From: Manganibacter manganicus
GTDB lineage: Bacteria; Pseudomonadota; Alphaproteobacteria; Rhizobiales; Rhizobiaceae
NCBI RefSeq assembly: GCF_002075885.1
Contig: NZ_MDET01000010.1
Location: 1-64,000, forward strand
Length of the DNA: 64,000 nt
Direction of reading: 5' to 3'
The position numbers and the translations under genes were made by a program. The number at the start of each line of letters is the position of its first letter. Position 1 is the first letter of the stretch. Positions 18,103 through 27,419 of the stretch are shown piece by piece. Under the pieces are notes generated by a model. It was not told where the DNA came from. It searched no databases and saw only the letters and a list, made by a program, of their open reading frames with translations.

Positions 18103-21091
18103 TGAGGTGCTCCCCCTTCTCGTCGAAGAACACGGTGCCGGTCACTTCCACCTCGATGGTGCGGTCGGGCATCGGCACATGGAGCGTCTCGCCCATGCGG
18201 TCGCGTCCCCCGGCAACCAGCGCCAGCGCGATGGAACGACCACAATTTTCCGACCAATAGCTCGACGTGACATGACCGATCATCGTCATCGGCACCGGCT
18301 GGTTGGGATCGGCGACGATCTGCGCGCCCTCCTCCAGAACGACTTTCGGATCCTTGGTCTTGAGCCCGACGAGTTGCTTGCGCCCCGGAGCCACGAGATC
18401 GGGCCGCTTCATGCCGCGAATGCCGACGAAATCGGTCTTCTTCCTGCCGATCGCCCAGTCGATGCCGGCATCGTTGACCGTCACCGTGCCGTCGGTGTCC
18501 TGGCCGACGATGATGTAGCCCTTCTCGGCGCGCAGAATGTGCATGGCCTCGGTGCCATAGGCACAGGCGCCATGCTTCTGCCCCTCGGCCCAAAGCGCCT
18601 CCCAGACAGTCTCGCCGTAATCGGCCGGCACATTGACCTCGAAACCACGCTCGCCGGAAAACGACATGCGGAACAGCCGGGTCGGCACGCCGCAGATTTT
18701 GCCTTCGCGCACCGACATATGCGGCATGGCCGCATCGGAAATGTCGATGCCCTCGACCAGCGGCGCAATGATGTCGCGGCTCTTCGGGCCCTGAACGGCA
18801 ATCACCGCCCATTGCTCGGAGGTCGAGGTCAGCCATACCTTGAGATGCGGGAACTCCGTCTGGAGATAATCCTCCATATGGTTCATGACGCGTGCGGCAC
18901 CGCCGGTGGTGGTCGTCACATGGAAGCGGTCTGCCGCCAGCCGGCCAACCACGCCGTCGTCATAGATGAAGCCGTCCTCGCGCAGCATCAGCCCGTAGCG
19001 GCAGCGGCCGGGATCGAGCTTCTGCCATGGATTGGTATAGAGCAATTCCATGAAGGCGGCGGCGTCCGGCCCGACAACCTCGATCTTGCCGAGCGTCGAG
19101 GCGTCGAACAGGCCGGCTGTCTTGCGCACTGTCACGCATTCGCGGTTGACGGCGGCGTGCATGTCCTCTCCGGCACGCGGGAAATACCAGGCGCGCTTCC
19201 ACTGGCCGACATCCTCGAAGGCAGCACCGTTCCTTTCCGCCCAGTCGTGCATGGCGGTGCGGCGCGTCGGATCGAACAAACTGCCGCGCGCGTGGCCGAC
19301 GATCGAACCGAAAGTCACCGGCGTATAGGGCGCGCGGAACGTGGTCAGCCCGACTTCGGGGATCGCCCTGGAAAGCTCGTCCGCCGCGATGGCCAGCCCG
19401 TGCATGTTGGACGTCTTGCCCTGGTCGGTCGCCATGCCGTTGGTGGTGAAACGTTTGACGTGCTCGATCGAACGCATGCCCTCATGCACGGCCTGACGGA
19501 TGTCCTTGGCGGTGACGTCGTTCTGGAAATCGACAAACGCCTTGACGGTGGTGCCCGCCTCGGCGCCCGGCGCCGCGCCCAGCATGCCGCGCGACCAGAC
19601 CTCGTCGGCCTCGACCTTGGGCTTGGCCGCCTTCGCCGTCTTGCCGCCCGCGTCCTTCGCCGCCTTCAGGCCGGCCGCATAGGCTTCGTCCATGCAGGTC
19701 GAAAGCTCGTCGGTGCCGTTGCAGCCGCCGATGGAAATGCAATCCTGCGCATAGGTGCCGGGCAGGAAGCGCTTGACCTGCTCGTTGAAGGCGACCTTGC
19801 CACGCGACTGCGAAAACAGATGCACCGAAGGCGTCCAGCCGGCCGACATCAACAGCGCATCGACGGGAATCGTGCGCTGGTTCTTGCCGCCGGTGCGCGG
19901 CTGCACGGTCATGGAGGAAATGCGCAGCTTGCCGCCGACGCTCACCACCGCGCGGCCGCCATGGATCTCGATGCCGGCCGCGCGCGTCTGGTCGATCAGG
20001 TCGCCGGAGGGGTTGTCGCGCAGGTCGACGATCGCCGCGACATTGACGCCGGCTTTCTTGAGGTCGAGCGCCGCCGCATAGGCGGAGTCGTTGGCGGTAT
20101 AGACGCCGACATTCCTGCCGACCGCGACGCCGTAATGGTTGAGATAGGTGCGCGCCGCCGACGCCAGCATGATGCCAGGCCGGTCATTGTCGGCAAACAC
20201 CATATGCCGCTCGATGGCGCCGGTGGCGAGAACGACGCGCCTGGCGCGAACCTGCCACAGCCGCTCACGCGGCTGATCCATGCCGGGGCTGGAAAGATGG
20301 TCGGTGACACGCTCCGTCAGCCCGACGAAATTCTGCGCGTAATATCCGAACGCGGTCGTGCGGGTCAGCACGCGCACATTCGGCATCGCCTTCAGCCGCG
20401 CCGCGATCCCCTGCGCCCAGGTCCAGCCATCCTGTCCTTCGATCCGGGCGGCACTTTCAAAGCGCAGCGCCCCGCCGAGTTCCGCCTGCTCATCGACGAG
20501 GATCACCCGCACGCCGCTTTCGGCCGCCGCAAGTGCTGCCGCAAGCCCGGCGGCGCCGCCGCCCAGCACCAGCACCTCGCAATGGGCGAAGCGGGCGGAA
20601 TAGTGATCCGGATCGGGCTGGTCGGGTGAAACGCCAAGCCCTGCCGCCTCACGAATCTTCGGCTCATAGAGCGATTTCCACGCCGCCTTCGGCCACATGA
20701 AGGTCTTGTAATAGAAACCGGCGGAAAAGAACGGCGAGGCAACGTCGTTGACCGCGCCCACATCGAAGGAAAGCGACGGCCAGCGATTTTGCGAAACCGC
20801 CGTCAGCCCGTCATAAAGCTCCTGCACCGTGGCGCGCACATTCGGCGTCTTGCGCGCCGCATCGCGATGGATGCCGACCAGCGCGTTCGGCTCCTCCGCG
20901 CCGGCGGACAGGATGCCGCGCGGGCGGTGATATTTGAACGACCGGCCGACCAGATGCACGCCATTGGCGAGCAGTGCCGAGGCCAGCGTGTCGCCCTCGA
21001 TGCCGGAATAGGGCTTGTCGTCGAAGGTGAAGCGCGCGGTCTTGGCATGGCTGAAACGGCCGGCGCCGGAAATGCGGAAGGAATCGGCCAT
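18095..21091 (-). CDS. soxA: sarcosine oxidase subunit alpha
   Basis: The 998-residue alpha subunit of heterotetrameric sarcosine oxidase, which binds NAD and takes part in converting sarcosine to glycine, H2O2 and 5,10-methylene-tetrahydrofolate. Residues about 1-110 form a ferredoxin-like hydrogen-cyanide-dehydrogenase-type domain (FTFDDKPYSGIEGDTLASAL). The dinucleotide fold begins at LVLGGGAAGLAAALAAAESG near 170. The C-terminal third is a GcvT-like aminomethyltransferase domain (GLFDASTLGKIEVVGPDA; RMSFSGERGFEVNVPA) that binds folate. The ATG overlaps the soxD stop by one base. Confidence 0.95.
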
Positions 21092-21387
21092 TACTTTGCA
21101 ACTCCCGGCAGCTTCTTCGGCTTCGGCTCACCGGCCTTGTAGGTCATGACGAACTTGTCGCTCACCGTGTCGCGCACCGCGTTAAAGAAGCGCGCGCAGC
21201 CGTGAATGTGGCGCCAGCGCTCATAGATGATGCCCTTGGGGTTCGAGCGGATGAAGAAGAAGGCCTCGAAATCCTCGTCGCTGATCGCGGCGATGTCGGC
21301 CGGGCGCGCGACATGCGCCTCGCCGGCATTGCGGAATTCGAGTTCCGGGCGCTCTTCCTCGCAATAGGGACAGCGGATCAAAAGCAT
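21091..21387 (-). CDS. soxD: sarcosine oxidase subunit delta
   Basis: The 98-residue delta subunit, a small zinc-binding protein of the sarcosine oxidase complex. The metal ligands expected from the family are visible: Cys6 and Cys9 in RCPYCEEE, and His59/His61 and Cys63 in WRHIHGCARFF. GAGGAAAAG precedes the ATG at 21387, ten bases after the soxB stop. Confidence 0.95.
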   Translation of the reverse strand: MLLIRCPYCEEERPELEFRNAGEAHVARPADIAAISDEDFEAFFFIRSNPKGIIYERWRHIHGCARFFNAVRDTVSDKFVMTYKAGEPKPKKLPGVAK

Positions 21388-21397
21388 CGGCTTTTCC

Positions 21398-22651
21398 TCA
21401 GTGCGCGACGGCGGCGGCCGCCGCCTCGTCGATCAGCCGGCCGGTGCGGAATCGCTCCAGCGTGAACGGCGCGTTGATCTTGTGCGGCTCGTCGCGCGCG
21501 ATGGTATGGGCAAAGACATCGGCCGAGCCGGGTGTCGCCTTGAAGCCGCCGGTGCCCCAGCCGCAATTGACGTAAAGGCCCTTCACCGGCGTCTTGGCCA
21601 GGATCGGCGAGCGGTCCGGCGTGACATCGACAATGCCGCCCCATGAACGCAGCATCTTCATGCGCGTGAAAATCGGGAACATCTCGCAGATCGCATCGAG
21701 CGTATGTTCCAGAATGTGCAGCCCGCCGGTCTGCGAATAGGAAATATACTGGTCGGTGCCCGCCCCGATCACCAGTTCGCCCTTGTCCGACTGCGAGATA
21801 TAGGCGTGCACCGTGTTCGACATGACCACGCATGGCACCACCGGCTTGACCGGCTCCGAGACAAGCGCCTGCAAGGGATAGCTTTCCAGCGGCATGCGCA
21901 CGCCGGCCATGTTCATCAGCACGGAGGAATGGCCGGAGGCGACCACGCCGACCTTCTTGGCGCCGATGAACCCCTTCGATGTTTCCACGCCGGTGACGGC
22001 GCCGTTGGCCGCGCGCTTGATGCCGGTAACCTCGCAATTCTGGATGATGTCCACGCCGCGCGCCGAGGCCGCCCGCGCATAACCCCAGGCAACCGCGTCG
22101 TGCCGCGCCGTGCCGCCGCGCCGCTGCAAGGCGGCGCCCATTACAGGATAGCGCGCATGGGCGGCGATGTTGAGCGGCGGGCAATAGGCCTTGGCCTGCT
22201 CCGGCGTCAGCCATTCATTATCCACGCCGTTCAGCCGGTTGGCATGGATATGGCGCTTGAACACCTGCACGTCATGGATGTTGTGCGCCAGCATCATCAC
22301 GCCACGCGGCGAATACATGACGTTGTAGTTGAGGTCCTGGCTGAGTCCGTCCCACAGTTTCAACGCGTGGTCGTAGATGCCGGCCGATTCGTCATAGAGA
22401 TAATTGGAGCGGATGATGGTGGTGTTGCGGCCTGTATTGCCGCCGCCGAGCCAGCCCTTTTCCAGAACGGCAATGTTGGTGATGCCGTGTTCCTTGGCCA
22501 GATAATAGGCCGTGCCCAGCCCATGCCCGCCGGCGCCGACGATGATGACGTCGTACTCTTTCTTCGGCTCGGGCGAACGCCATTGCGCCTCCCAGCCCTT
22601 GTGGCCGCGCATGGCCTCGCGGGCGATGGCGAATACCGAATATTTCTTCAC
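21398..22651 (-). CDS. soxB: sarcosine oxidase subunit beta
   Basis: The 417-residue beta subunit carries the flavins and oxidises sarcosine. The FAD-binding turn [20 protein letters not shown] begins near residue 34, followed by [20 protein letters not shown]. The histidine expected to hold FMN covalently lies in the stretch [11 protein letters not shown] near 175. The frame is open 72 codons further, but a GTG at 22651 behind GGCAGGA gives the exact usual family length and N-terminus ([20 protein letters not shown]). It is the first gene of soxBDAG. The 244-bp upstream region is shared with a divergent SDR gene; I saw no riboswitch there. Confidence 0.94.
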   Translation of the reverse strand: MKKYSVFAIAREAMRGHKGWEAQWRSPEPKKEYDVIIVGAGGHGLGTAYYLAKEHGITNIAVLEKGWLGGGNTGRNTTIIRSNYLYDESAGIYDHALKLWDGLSQDLNYNVMYSPRGVMMLAHNIHDVQVFKRHIHANRLNGVDNEWLTPEQAKAYCPPLNIAAHARYPVMGAALQRRGGTARHDAVAWGYARAASARGVDIIQNCEVTGIKRAANGAVTGVETSKGFIGAKKVGVVASGHSSVLMNMAGVRMPLESYPLQALVSEPVKPVVPCVVMSNTVHAYISQSDKGELVIGAGTDQYISYSQTGGLHILEHTLDAICEMFPIFTRMKMLRSWGGIVDVTPDRSPILAKTPVKGLYVNCGWGTGGFKATPGSADVFAHTIARDEPHKINAPFTLERFRTGRLIDEAAAAAVAH

Positions 22652-22895
22652 GTTGTCCTGCCTCGCCAGAATCTCGCTTGTGACGGCCGCCCTTCGTCCC
22701 GCCGGCCGCGCGATGTGTATCACTAGCGAAACGCGCCTGCCAGTCTTGCACTGTTTGCGACGGCCATTGCCGCTTTGCGCAGGCATCGCGGGTGCACGTC
22801 GCCGTGCTTCGCACGTATCGGGTGGTGACGAGACAGCCAAATTGCCACTTGCGATCCCTGCCGGCAAGACCGCCGCCCCTCAAAAAGGAATCGTC

Positions 22896-23669
22896 ATGTC
22901 TACACTCGCCAACCCCACACTCGCCAACAAGGCCGCCATCGTCACCGGCGCCAGTTCCGGTATCGGTCGCGCCACCGCCACGCTGTTCGCCGCGCAGGGC
23001 GCCAAAGTCGTTGTTGCGGCAAGAAGGCAGGCGGAACTCGATGAACTGGTGGCTGAAATTGTCAACGATGGAGGTCAAGCCGTCGCGCTCGCCGGTGACG
23101 TAAAGGATGAGGCCTATGCAAAAGCGCTGGTCGACATTGCGCAAGAGCGATTCGGTGGATTGGACATCGCCTTCAACAATGCCGGCACGGTTGGCGTAAT
23201 GGGGCCAATCAGTGAGTTGACACAGGACGAATGGCGCGACGTCATCGACACCAACCTGACCAGCGCTTTCCTGGCGTCGAAATATCAGATCCCCGCCATG
23301 CTGAAGCGCGGCGGCGGCTCGCTGATCTTCACCTCGAGCTTCGTCGGCCACACTGTCGGCATGCCGGGAATGGCATCCTACGCAGCCAGCAAGGCCGGAC
23401 AGATCGGCCTGATGCGGGCACTGGCGGCCGAATTCGGCCCGAAGGGCGTGCGCGTCAACGCATTGCTGCCGGGCGGCACCGACACCCCGGCCGCGACCTT
23501 CAAGACGCCCGAATCCCGCATCTTCGTCGAAGGCCTTCACGCCCTGAAGCGTGTGGCACAGCCCGAAGAAATTGCCCATTCGGCGCTTTTTCTGGCATCG
23601 GATGCGTCGAGCTTCACCACAGGTACGGCGCTGTTTGCCGACGGCGGCGTTTCCATCAATCGCACCTGA
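22896..23669 (+). CDS. SDR family NAD(P)-dependent oxidoreductase
   Basis: A classical short-chain dehydrogenase of 257 residues. The cofactor turn TGASSGIG is near residue 18, NNAG near 93, the catalytic serine region FTSSFVGH near 145, and the YAASK tetrad near 160. The frame runs open from 22512, but homology begins at the ATG at 22896, preceded by AAAAAGGA. It is divergent from the sarcosine oxidase operon and 87 bases before the HerA-like gene. FabG-like proteins of this kind act on many substrates, so no specific reaction can be assigned. Confidence 0.9.
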   Translation: MSTLANPTLANKAAIVTGASSGIGRATATLFAAQGAKVVVAARRQAELDELVAEIVNDGGQAVALAGDVKDEAYAKALVDIAQERFGGLDIAFNNAGTVGVMGPISELTQDEWRDVIDTNLTSAFLASKYQIPAMLKRGGGSLIFTSSFVGHTVGMPGMASYAASKAGQIGLMRALAAEFGPKGVRVNALLPGGTDTPAATFKTPESRIFVEGLHALKRVAQPEEIAHSALFLASDASSFTTGTALFADGGVSINRT

Positions 23670-23756
23670 GCCCAGGATAGATCGCATCTGTGGGTAATTT
23701 CCCCGGTCTGTTCGATTCGCGCCGAACCGGTGCTAGGAGGACAGCGAGGTGATGCG

Positions 23757-25262
23757 ATGAAGGTGGATATTGAGATGGGCGCGGCGGCCCCAGGCAAGCC
23801 GGCCATGCTCGATCTGGAAGAACTGCTGGCGACCCGTTTGCTCGTGCAGGGCAATTCGGGCTCCGGCAAGTCGCATCTGCTGCGCCGTCTTCTGGAGCAG
23901 AGCGCGCCATGGGTGCAGCAATGCGTCGTCGACCCGGAAGGCGATTTCGTCACGCTGGCCGATCGATTCGGCCATGTCGTCGTCGATGCGCAGCGAACCG
24001 AAGCGGAACTGACGCGCATTGCCGGCCGTATCCGCCAGCATCGCGTCTCGGTCGTGCTCAATCTCGAAGGGCTGGACGTCGAGCAGCAGATGCGCGCCGC
24101 CGCCGCCTTTCTCGGCGGCATGTTCGATGCCGAGCGCGATTTCTGGTATCCGGTGCTGGTGGTGGTGGACGAAGCGCAGCTTTTCGCGCCCGCTGCCGCC
24201 GGCGAGGTCTCCGACGAAGCCCGCAAGCTCTCGCTCGGCGCCATGACCAATCTGATGTGCCGCGGCCGCAAGCGCGGCCTTGCCGGTGTCATCGCCACGC
24301 AGCGCCTCGCCAAGCTTGCCAAGAACGTGGCGGCGGAAGCCTCCAACTTTCTGATGGGCCGCACCTTCCTCGATATCGACATGGCGCGCGCCGCCGATCT
24401 GCTCGGCATGGACCGCAGGCAGGCGGAAATGTTCCGCGACCTCGCGCGTGGCCGTTTCGTAGCACTTGGTCCCGCGCTGTCGCGCCGCCCTTTGCCCGTC
24501 ACCATCGGAAATGTCGAAACCTCGGCGCGTTCGCTCAGCCCGAAGCTGACGCCGCTGCCCGAAACGCCCGAAGACGCGCGCGACCTGATCTTTACCCCCG
24601 GACCGGAGGAGCCGCGCGCGCCGGCACGCCGCACGCCGCCACCACCGATGCCGACCGCCGAACTGATTGCTCAGCTTTCTCGGCCGGCGCCCGCACCCGA
24701 AAAGCCCGCTCAACCGGTTTTCGACATTATCGACGAAGCGGAGCGCGAAGCCGGCATCGACACCGTCATGCGCGAAATACTGGACGACCCGGACGCCGCC
24801 TTTCGCACCGATGCGGTGCTTTATCAGGATTTTCTGGTGCGCTGCCGCATTCGCCGCGTGCCGGGCGAGCCGCCGGCCCTGCCGGCCTTCCGCCGCAAGC
24901 TGGCGGTGGCGCGAGCCGGCGTCGAGGGCGATGCCTCCCATGGCGACACATGGCAGGCGGCGCTCAAGCTCTCCGAGGATGTGGCCGAGGATTTGCAGGG
25001 CGTGTTCCTGCTGGTCGCACGCGCGGCCGTGGCCGGCGAGCCCTGCCCCTCGGATGCCGTGCTGGCACGCGCCTATGGCAGCCATTCGCCACGTCGCGCG
25101 CGCCGCCTGCTGGCCTTCTTCGAGGAGCGCGGCCTGCTGGTCGTGCGCATCGACTTTCATGGCCACCGTGTCCTGGCCTTCCCCGATCTCGGCTGCGAGA
25201 CGGCGCCCGGCGATCCGGATGCGCCAGATGCGGCATCACCGGCGCAAGATGTCGCCGAGTAA
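23757..25262 (+). CDS. HerA-like ATPase with C-terminal winged-helix-like domain
   Basis: A 501-residue P-loop ATPase related to HerA/FtsK helicase-translocases. Walker A is GNSGSGKS near residue 33, Walker B VLVVVDEAQLFAP near 140, and a sensor/arginine region GRKRGLAGVIATQRLAKLAK near 180. A proline-rich linker (about 275-320) leads to a region ending in a probable winged helix (VFLLVARAAVAGEPCPSDAV onward, about 410-485). No NurA nuclease, SIR2 or other usual HerA partner is adjacent. GAGGTG precedes the ATG at 23757. The biological role is unknown. Confidence 0.8.
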   Translation: MKVDIEMGAAAPGKPAMLDLEELLATRLLVQGNSGSGKSHLLRRLLEQSAPWVQQCVVDPEGDFVTLADRFGHVVVDAQRTEAELTRIAGRIRQHRVSVVLNLEGLDVEQQMRAAAAFLGGMFDAERDFWYPVLVVVDEAQLFAPAAAGEVSDEARKLSLGAMTNLMCRGRKRGLAGVIATQRLAKLAKNVAAEASNFLMGRTFLDIDMARAADLLGMDRRQAEMFRDLARGRFVALGPALSRRPLPVTIGNVETSARSLSPKLTPLPETPEDARDLIFTPGPEEPRAPARRTPPPPMPTAELIAQLSRPAPAPEKPAQPVFDIIDEAEREAGIDTVMREILDDPDAAFRTDAVLYQDFLVRCRIRRVPGEPPALPAFRRKLAVARAGVEGDASHGDTWQAALKLSEDVAEDLQGVFLLVARAAVAGEPCPSDAVLARAYGSHSPRRARRLLAFFEERGLLVVRIDFHGHRVLAFPDLGCETAPGDPDAPDAASPAQDVAE

Positions 25263-25408
25263 TACGACAAGTCTTGTATGGACAAGGACAGGCGGTTCTG
25301 CTATCAGCCCCTCCAATTCGCGGCGGAGGCCGTCGCGGGGCAGTTGGGTATGCCTAAAGCACATATGCCCGCCGCTCAATGGTAACAACCTGAAAGACAG
25401 GAACGCCC

Positions 25409-25666
25409 GTGCAGGTACTCGTCCGCGACAACAATGTTGACCAGGCGCTTCGCGCGCTCAAGAAGAAGATGCAGCGTGAAGGCATCTTCCGCGAAATGAA
25501 GATGCGCGGGCATTACGAGAAGCCATCGGAAAAGCGGGCTCGCGAGAAGGCCGAGGCGGTTCGCCGCGCCCGCAAGCTGGCGCGCAAGCGTGCGCAGCGT
25601 GAGGGCTTGCTGCCGATGCCGCCTCGCCCCGCGATGGCAGCGGGCGCCGCCCGCGCGCCGCGCTGA
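25409..25666 (+). CDS. rpsU: 30S ribosomal protein S21
   Basis: An 85-residue S21, a late-assembly small-subunit protein near the mRNA exit of the 30S. The core [20 protein letters not shown] and the basic helix [20 protein letters not shown] are typical. The C-terminal tail ([16 protein letters not shown]) is an extension common in Alphaproteobacteria. It starts with GTG, seven bases after AGGA; no in-frame ATG fits the conserved N-terminus. An intrinsic terminator follows. Confidence 0.97.
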   Translation: MQVLVRDNNVDQALRALKKKMQREGIFREMKMRGHYEKPSEKRAREKAEAVRRARKLARKRAQREGLLPMPPRPAMAAGAARAPR

Positions 25667-25700
25667 TAACGCCAGGTTTTCGTCCTTTTTGAAGGATATG

Positions 25701-25738
25701 GGTGGCGCGATGCGGAATCGCCGCCACCTTTTTATTTT
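25701..25738 (+). terminator. intrinsic terminator of rpsU
   Basis: GGTGGCG (25701-25707) pairs with CGCCACC (25722-25728) around a 14-base loop and is followed directly by TTTTTATTTT. It lies 35 bases after the rpsU stop. Confidence 0.85.
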
Positions 25739-25876
25739 CTCTGCGTTATGATCGGGCTATGAAGGGGTAGACCGGCGCAGCGGGCCGGCTCGCCAAAGGC
25801 ATGGACTCGGCAATCGGGCATTGGCTTCGAGCCGGGACATGTATGAACCGGGAATGCAGGTGAGGATAAGGCTGGG

Positions 25877-26722
25877 ATGGATGCTTTGACCGGAGAGAGC
25901 GGAACCAACTGGCGCAATCTTGCACTGGCAGCAACTCTGATTTCAGGTCTGGCGCTCACCGGCTGCCAAACCTCGCCCACCGCCGGCTTTGCCAATATCG
26001 ACCCCGCACAAGGGTCCAGCGAGAACATCAGTTCGCTGACCTCGGTCATCAATAGCGATCCCCGCAATCCCGAATCCTACAATGTGCGTGGCTCCGCTTA
26101 TGGCCGCGCCGGAAAATATCGCGACGCGCTCAAGGATTTCAACACCGCGATCCAGCTCAACCCGAACTACTACCAGGCCTATTCCAATCGCGCGCTGATC
26201 CAGCGCGGCCTTGGCGACCAGCAGGCGGCGCTCGCCGACTACAACCGCGCCATCCAGATCAATCCGAACTATGACGCCGCCTATATCGGCCGCGGCAATC
26301 TCTACCGCAAGGCGGGCCGCACCATGGACGCCTTCAACGATTTCCAGAAGGCAATCCAGCTCGACACCACCGACCCGCGCGCCTATCACAATCGCGGCCT
26401 GATCTATCAGAGTCAGGGGCAGCACAAGCTGGCCATCGAGGACTTCTCGACCGCCATTTCGCTGGCCCCCGACGCTGCCGAGCCTTACAATGGACGGGGT
26501 TTGTCCTACCTCGCGCTCAATCAGGAGGACAACGCCTTCGCCGATTTCAACACGGCGATCCGGCTGGATAAAAAGAGCGCCGAGGCATGGGCCAATCAGG
26601 CATTGGTCTATGAGCGGCGCGGCGACAAGGCCCGCGCGGCCAAATCCTATGCCGAGGCCCTGCACCTCAATCCCAAATACCAGCCGGCCAAGGACGGTCT
26701 GGCCCGCACCCGCACAAGCTGA
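25877..26722 (+). CDS. TPR-repeat lipoprotein
   Basis: A 281-residue predicted lipoprotein. The N-terminal signal ends in a lipobox, SGLALTGC, at about residues 23-30, so the mature protein should start at that cysteine. The rest consists of about six tetratricopeptide repeats (for example RNPESYNVRGSAYGRAGKYR, then ALKDFNTAIQLNP) with the usual A/G/Y/A/P spacing. The layout is that of NlpI-like adaptor lipoproteins, which scaffold periplasmic proteases or envelope complexes. A specific partner cannot be inferred. It follows the rpsU terminator and is probably its own unit. Confidence 0.88.
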   Translation: MDALTGESGTNWRNLALAATLISGLALTGCQTSPTAGFANIDPAQGSSENISSLTSVINSDPRNPESYNVRGSAYGRAGKYRDALKDFNTAIQLNPNYYQAYSNRALIQRGLGDQQAALADYNRAIQINPNYDAAYIGRGNLYRKAGRTMDAFNDFQKAIQLDTTDPRAYHNRGLIYQSQGQHKLAIEDFSTAISLAPDAAEPYNGRGLSYLALNQEDNAFADFNTAIRLDKKSAEAWANQALVYERRGDKARAAKSYAEALHLNPKYQPAKDGLARTRTS

Positions 26723-26727
26723 CCGTC

Positions 26728-26746
26728 GCACGCCGTCAGGGCGTGC
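26728..26746. terminator. hairpin after the TPR lipoprotein gene
   Basis: GCACGCC (26728-26734) and GGCGTGC (26740-26746) pair around five bases, six bases after the stop codon. There is no T run, so a terminator role is weakly supported. Confidence 0.4.
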
Positions 26747-26880
26747 AACATTGTGTGAACGGACAGCTCTCGCGCCTGTTTGCGCCACGAAGGCGCCATG
26801 CTTTCACGGAACGGTTGTGCTGCTGCGCCGTTATACGGTCGCGCCATTATTGGAATGAAATTTTCAGAAAGGATCTTCCC

Positions 26881-27360
26881 ATGATCAGGAACATCATTTG
26901 CGCTACCGCCATGCTCGGCGCGCTTGCCCTGGCTGCGCCAGCCGCCAATGCCGGCACTCTTAAAGTGGGTATGCTGGATTGCTGGATCGATGGTGGTTCC
27001 GCTTATGTGATCGGCTCCGACAAGCGGGTGACCTGCCGGTTCCAGCCGACCCATAGCGGTCCGACGGAACACTATACCGGGATGATCTCCAAGCTCGGCA
27101 TCGATCTCGGCCAGACGGCCCATGGCGAACTGGTCTGGGCCGTGCTTGCCGCCGGCAACGACTACGAAGCCGGTAATCTCGCCGGCAAATATTATGGCGT
27201 GAACGCCGAAGCCTCGGTCGGCTACGGCGGCGGCGCCAATGTGCTGCTGGGTGGCTTCGACCGCTCCTACTCCCTGCAGCCGGTGAGCATTCAGGGCCAG
27301 GCCGGCCTGAACCTCGCCGTGGCCGTCACCTCGCTCGAACTCACGCACGCGCTGAAATAA
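26881..27360 (+). CDS. DUF992 family exported protein
   Basis: A 159-residue predicted periplasmic protein of the DUF992 family. The signal peptide is clear (residues 1-24, MIRNIICATAMLGALALAAP, ending ANA-G). The mature part has the family features LKVGMLDCWIDGG, a second cysteine in RVTCRFQP, and a glycine-rich C-terminal half (GYGGGANVLLGG) likely to be beta-sheet. The two cysteines may form a disulfide. AAAGGA precedes the ATG at 26881. No function is known to me. Confidence 0.88.
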   Translation: MIRNIICATAMLGALALAAPAANAGTLKVGMLDCWIDGGSAYVIGSDKRVTCRFQPTHSGPTEHYTGMISKLGIDLGQTAHGELVWAVLAAGNDYEAGNLAGKYYGVNAEASVGYGGGANVLLGGFDRSYSLQPVSIQGQAGLNLAVAVTSLELTHALK

Positions 27361-27369
27361 AATCATCCG

Positions 27370-27398
27370 GTCCGGCGGAGCTACGTGCTTCGCCGGAC
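27370..27398. terminator. hairpin between DUF992 and coaBC
   Basis: GTCCGGCG (27370-27377) and CGCCGGAC (27391-27398) form a perfect 8-bp stem with further partial pairing inside the loop. It lies between two convergent genes and can stop transcription from either side, although neither side has a long T run. Confidence 0.6.
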
Positions 27399-27419
27399 TG
27401 CTTCAACGCCATCCGGCGG

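Noticed and set aside
18107..20629. 840-codon open frame on the plus strand opposite soxA
   Set aside because: The soxA product matches its family over its whole length, and the antisense product has no recognisable domain.
22652..22895. Glycine riboswitch before the sarcosine oxidase genes
   Set aside because: I looked for the paired aptamer cores typical of this class and could not find them; the region looks like a plain divergent promoter.
25732..26067. 111-codon minus-strand frame overlapping the TPR lipoprotein start
   Set aside because: It has no ribosome site or domain, lies over the rpsU terminator tail and is antisense to a convincing signal peptide.
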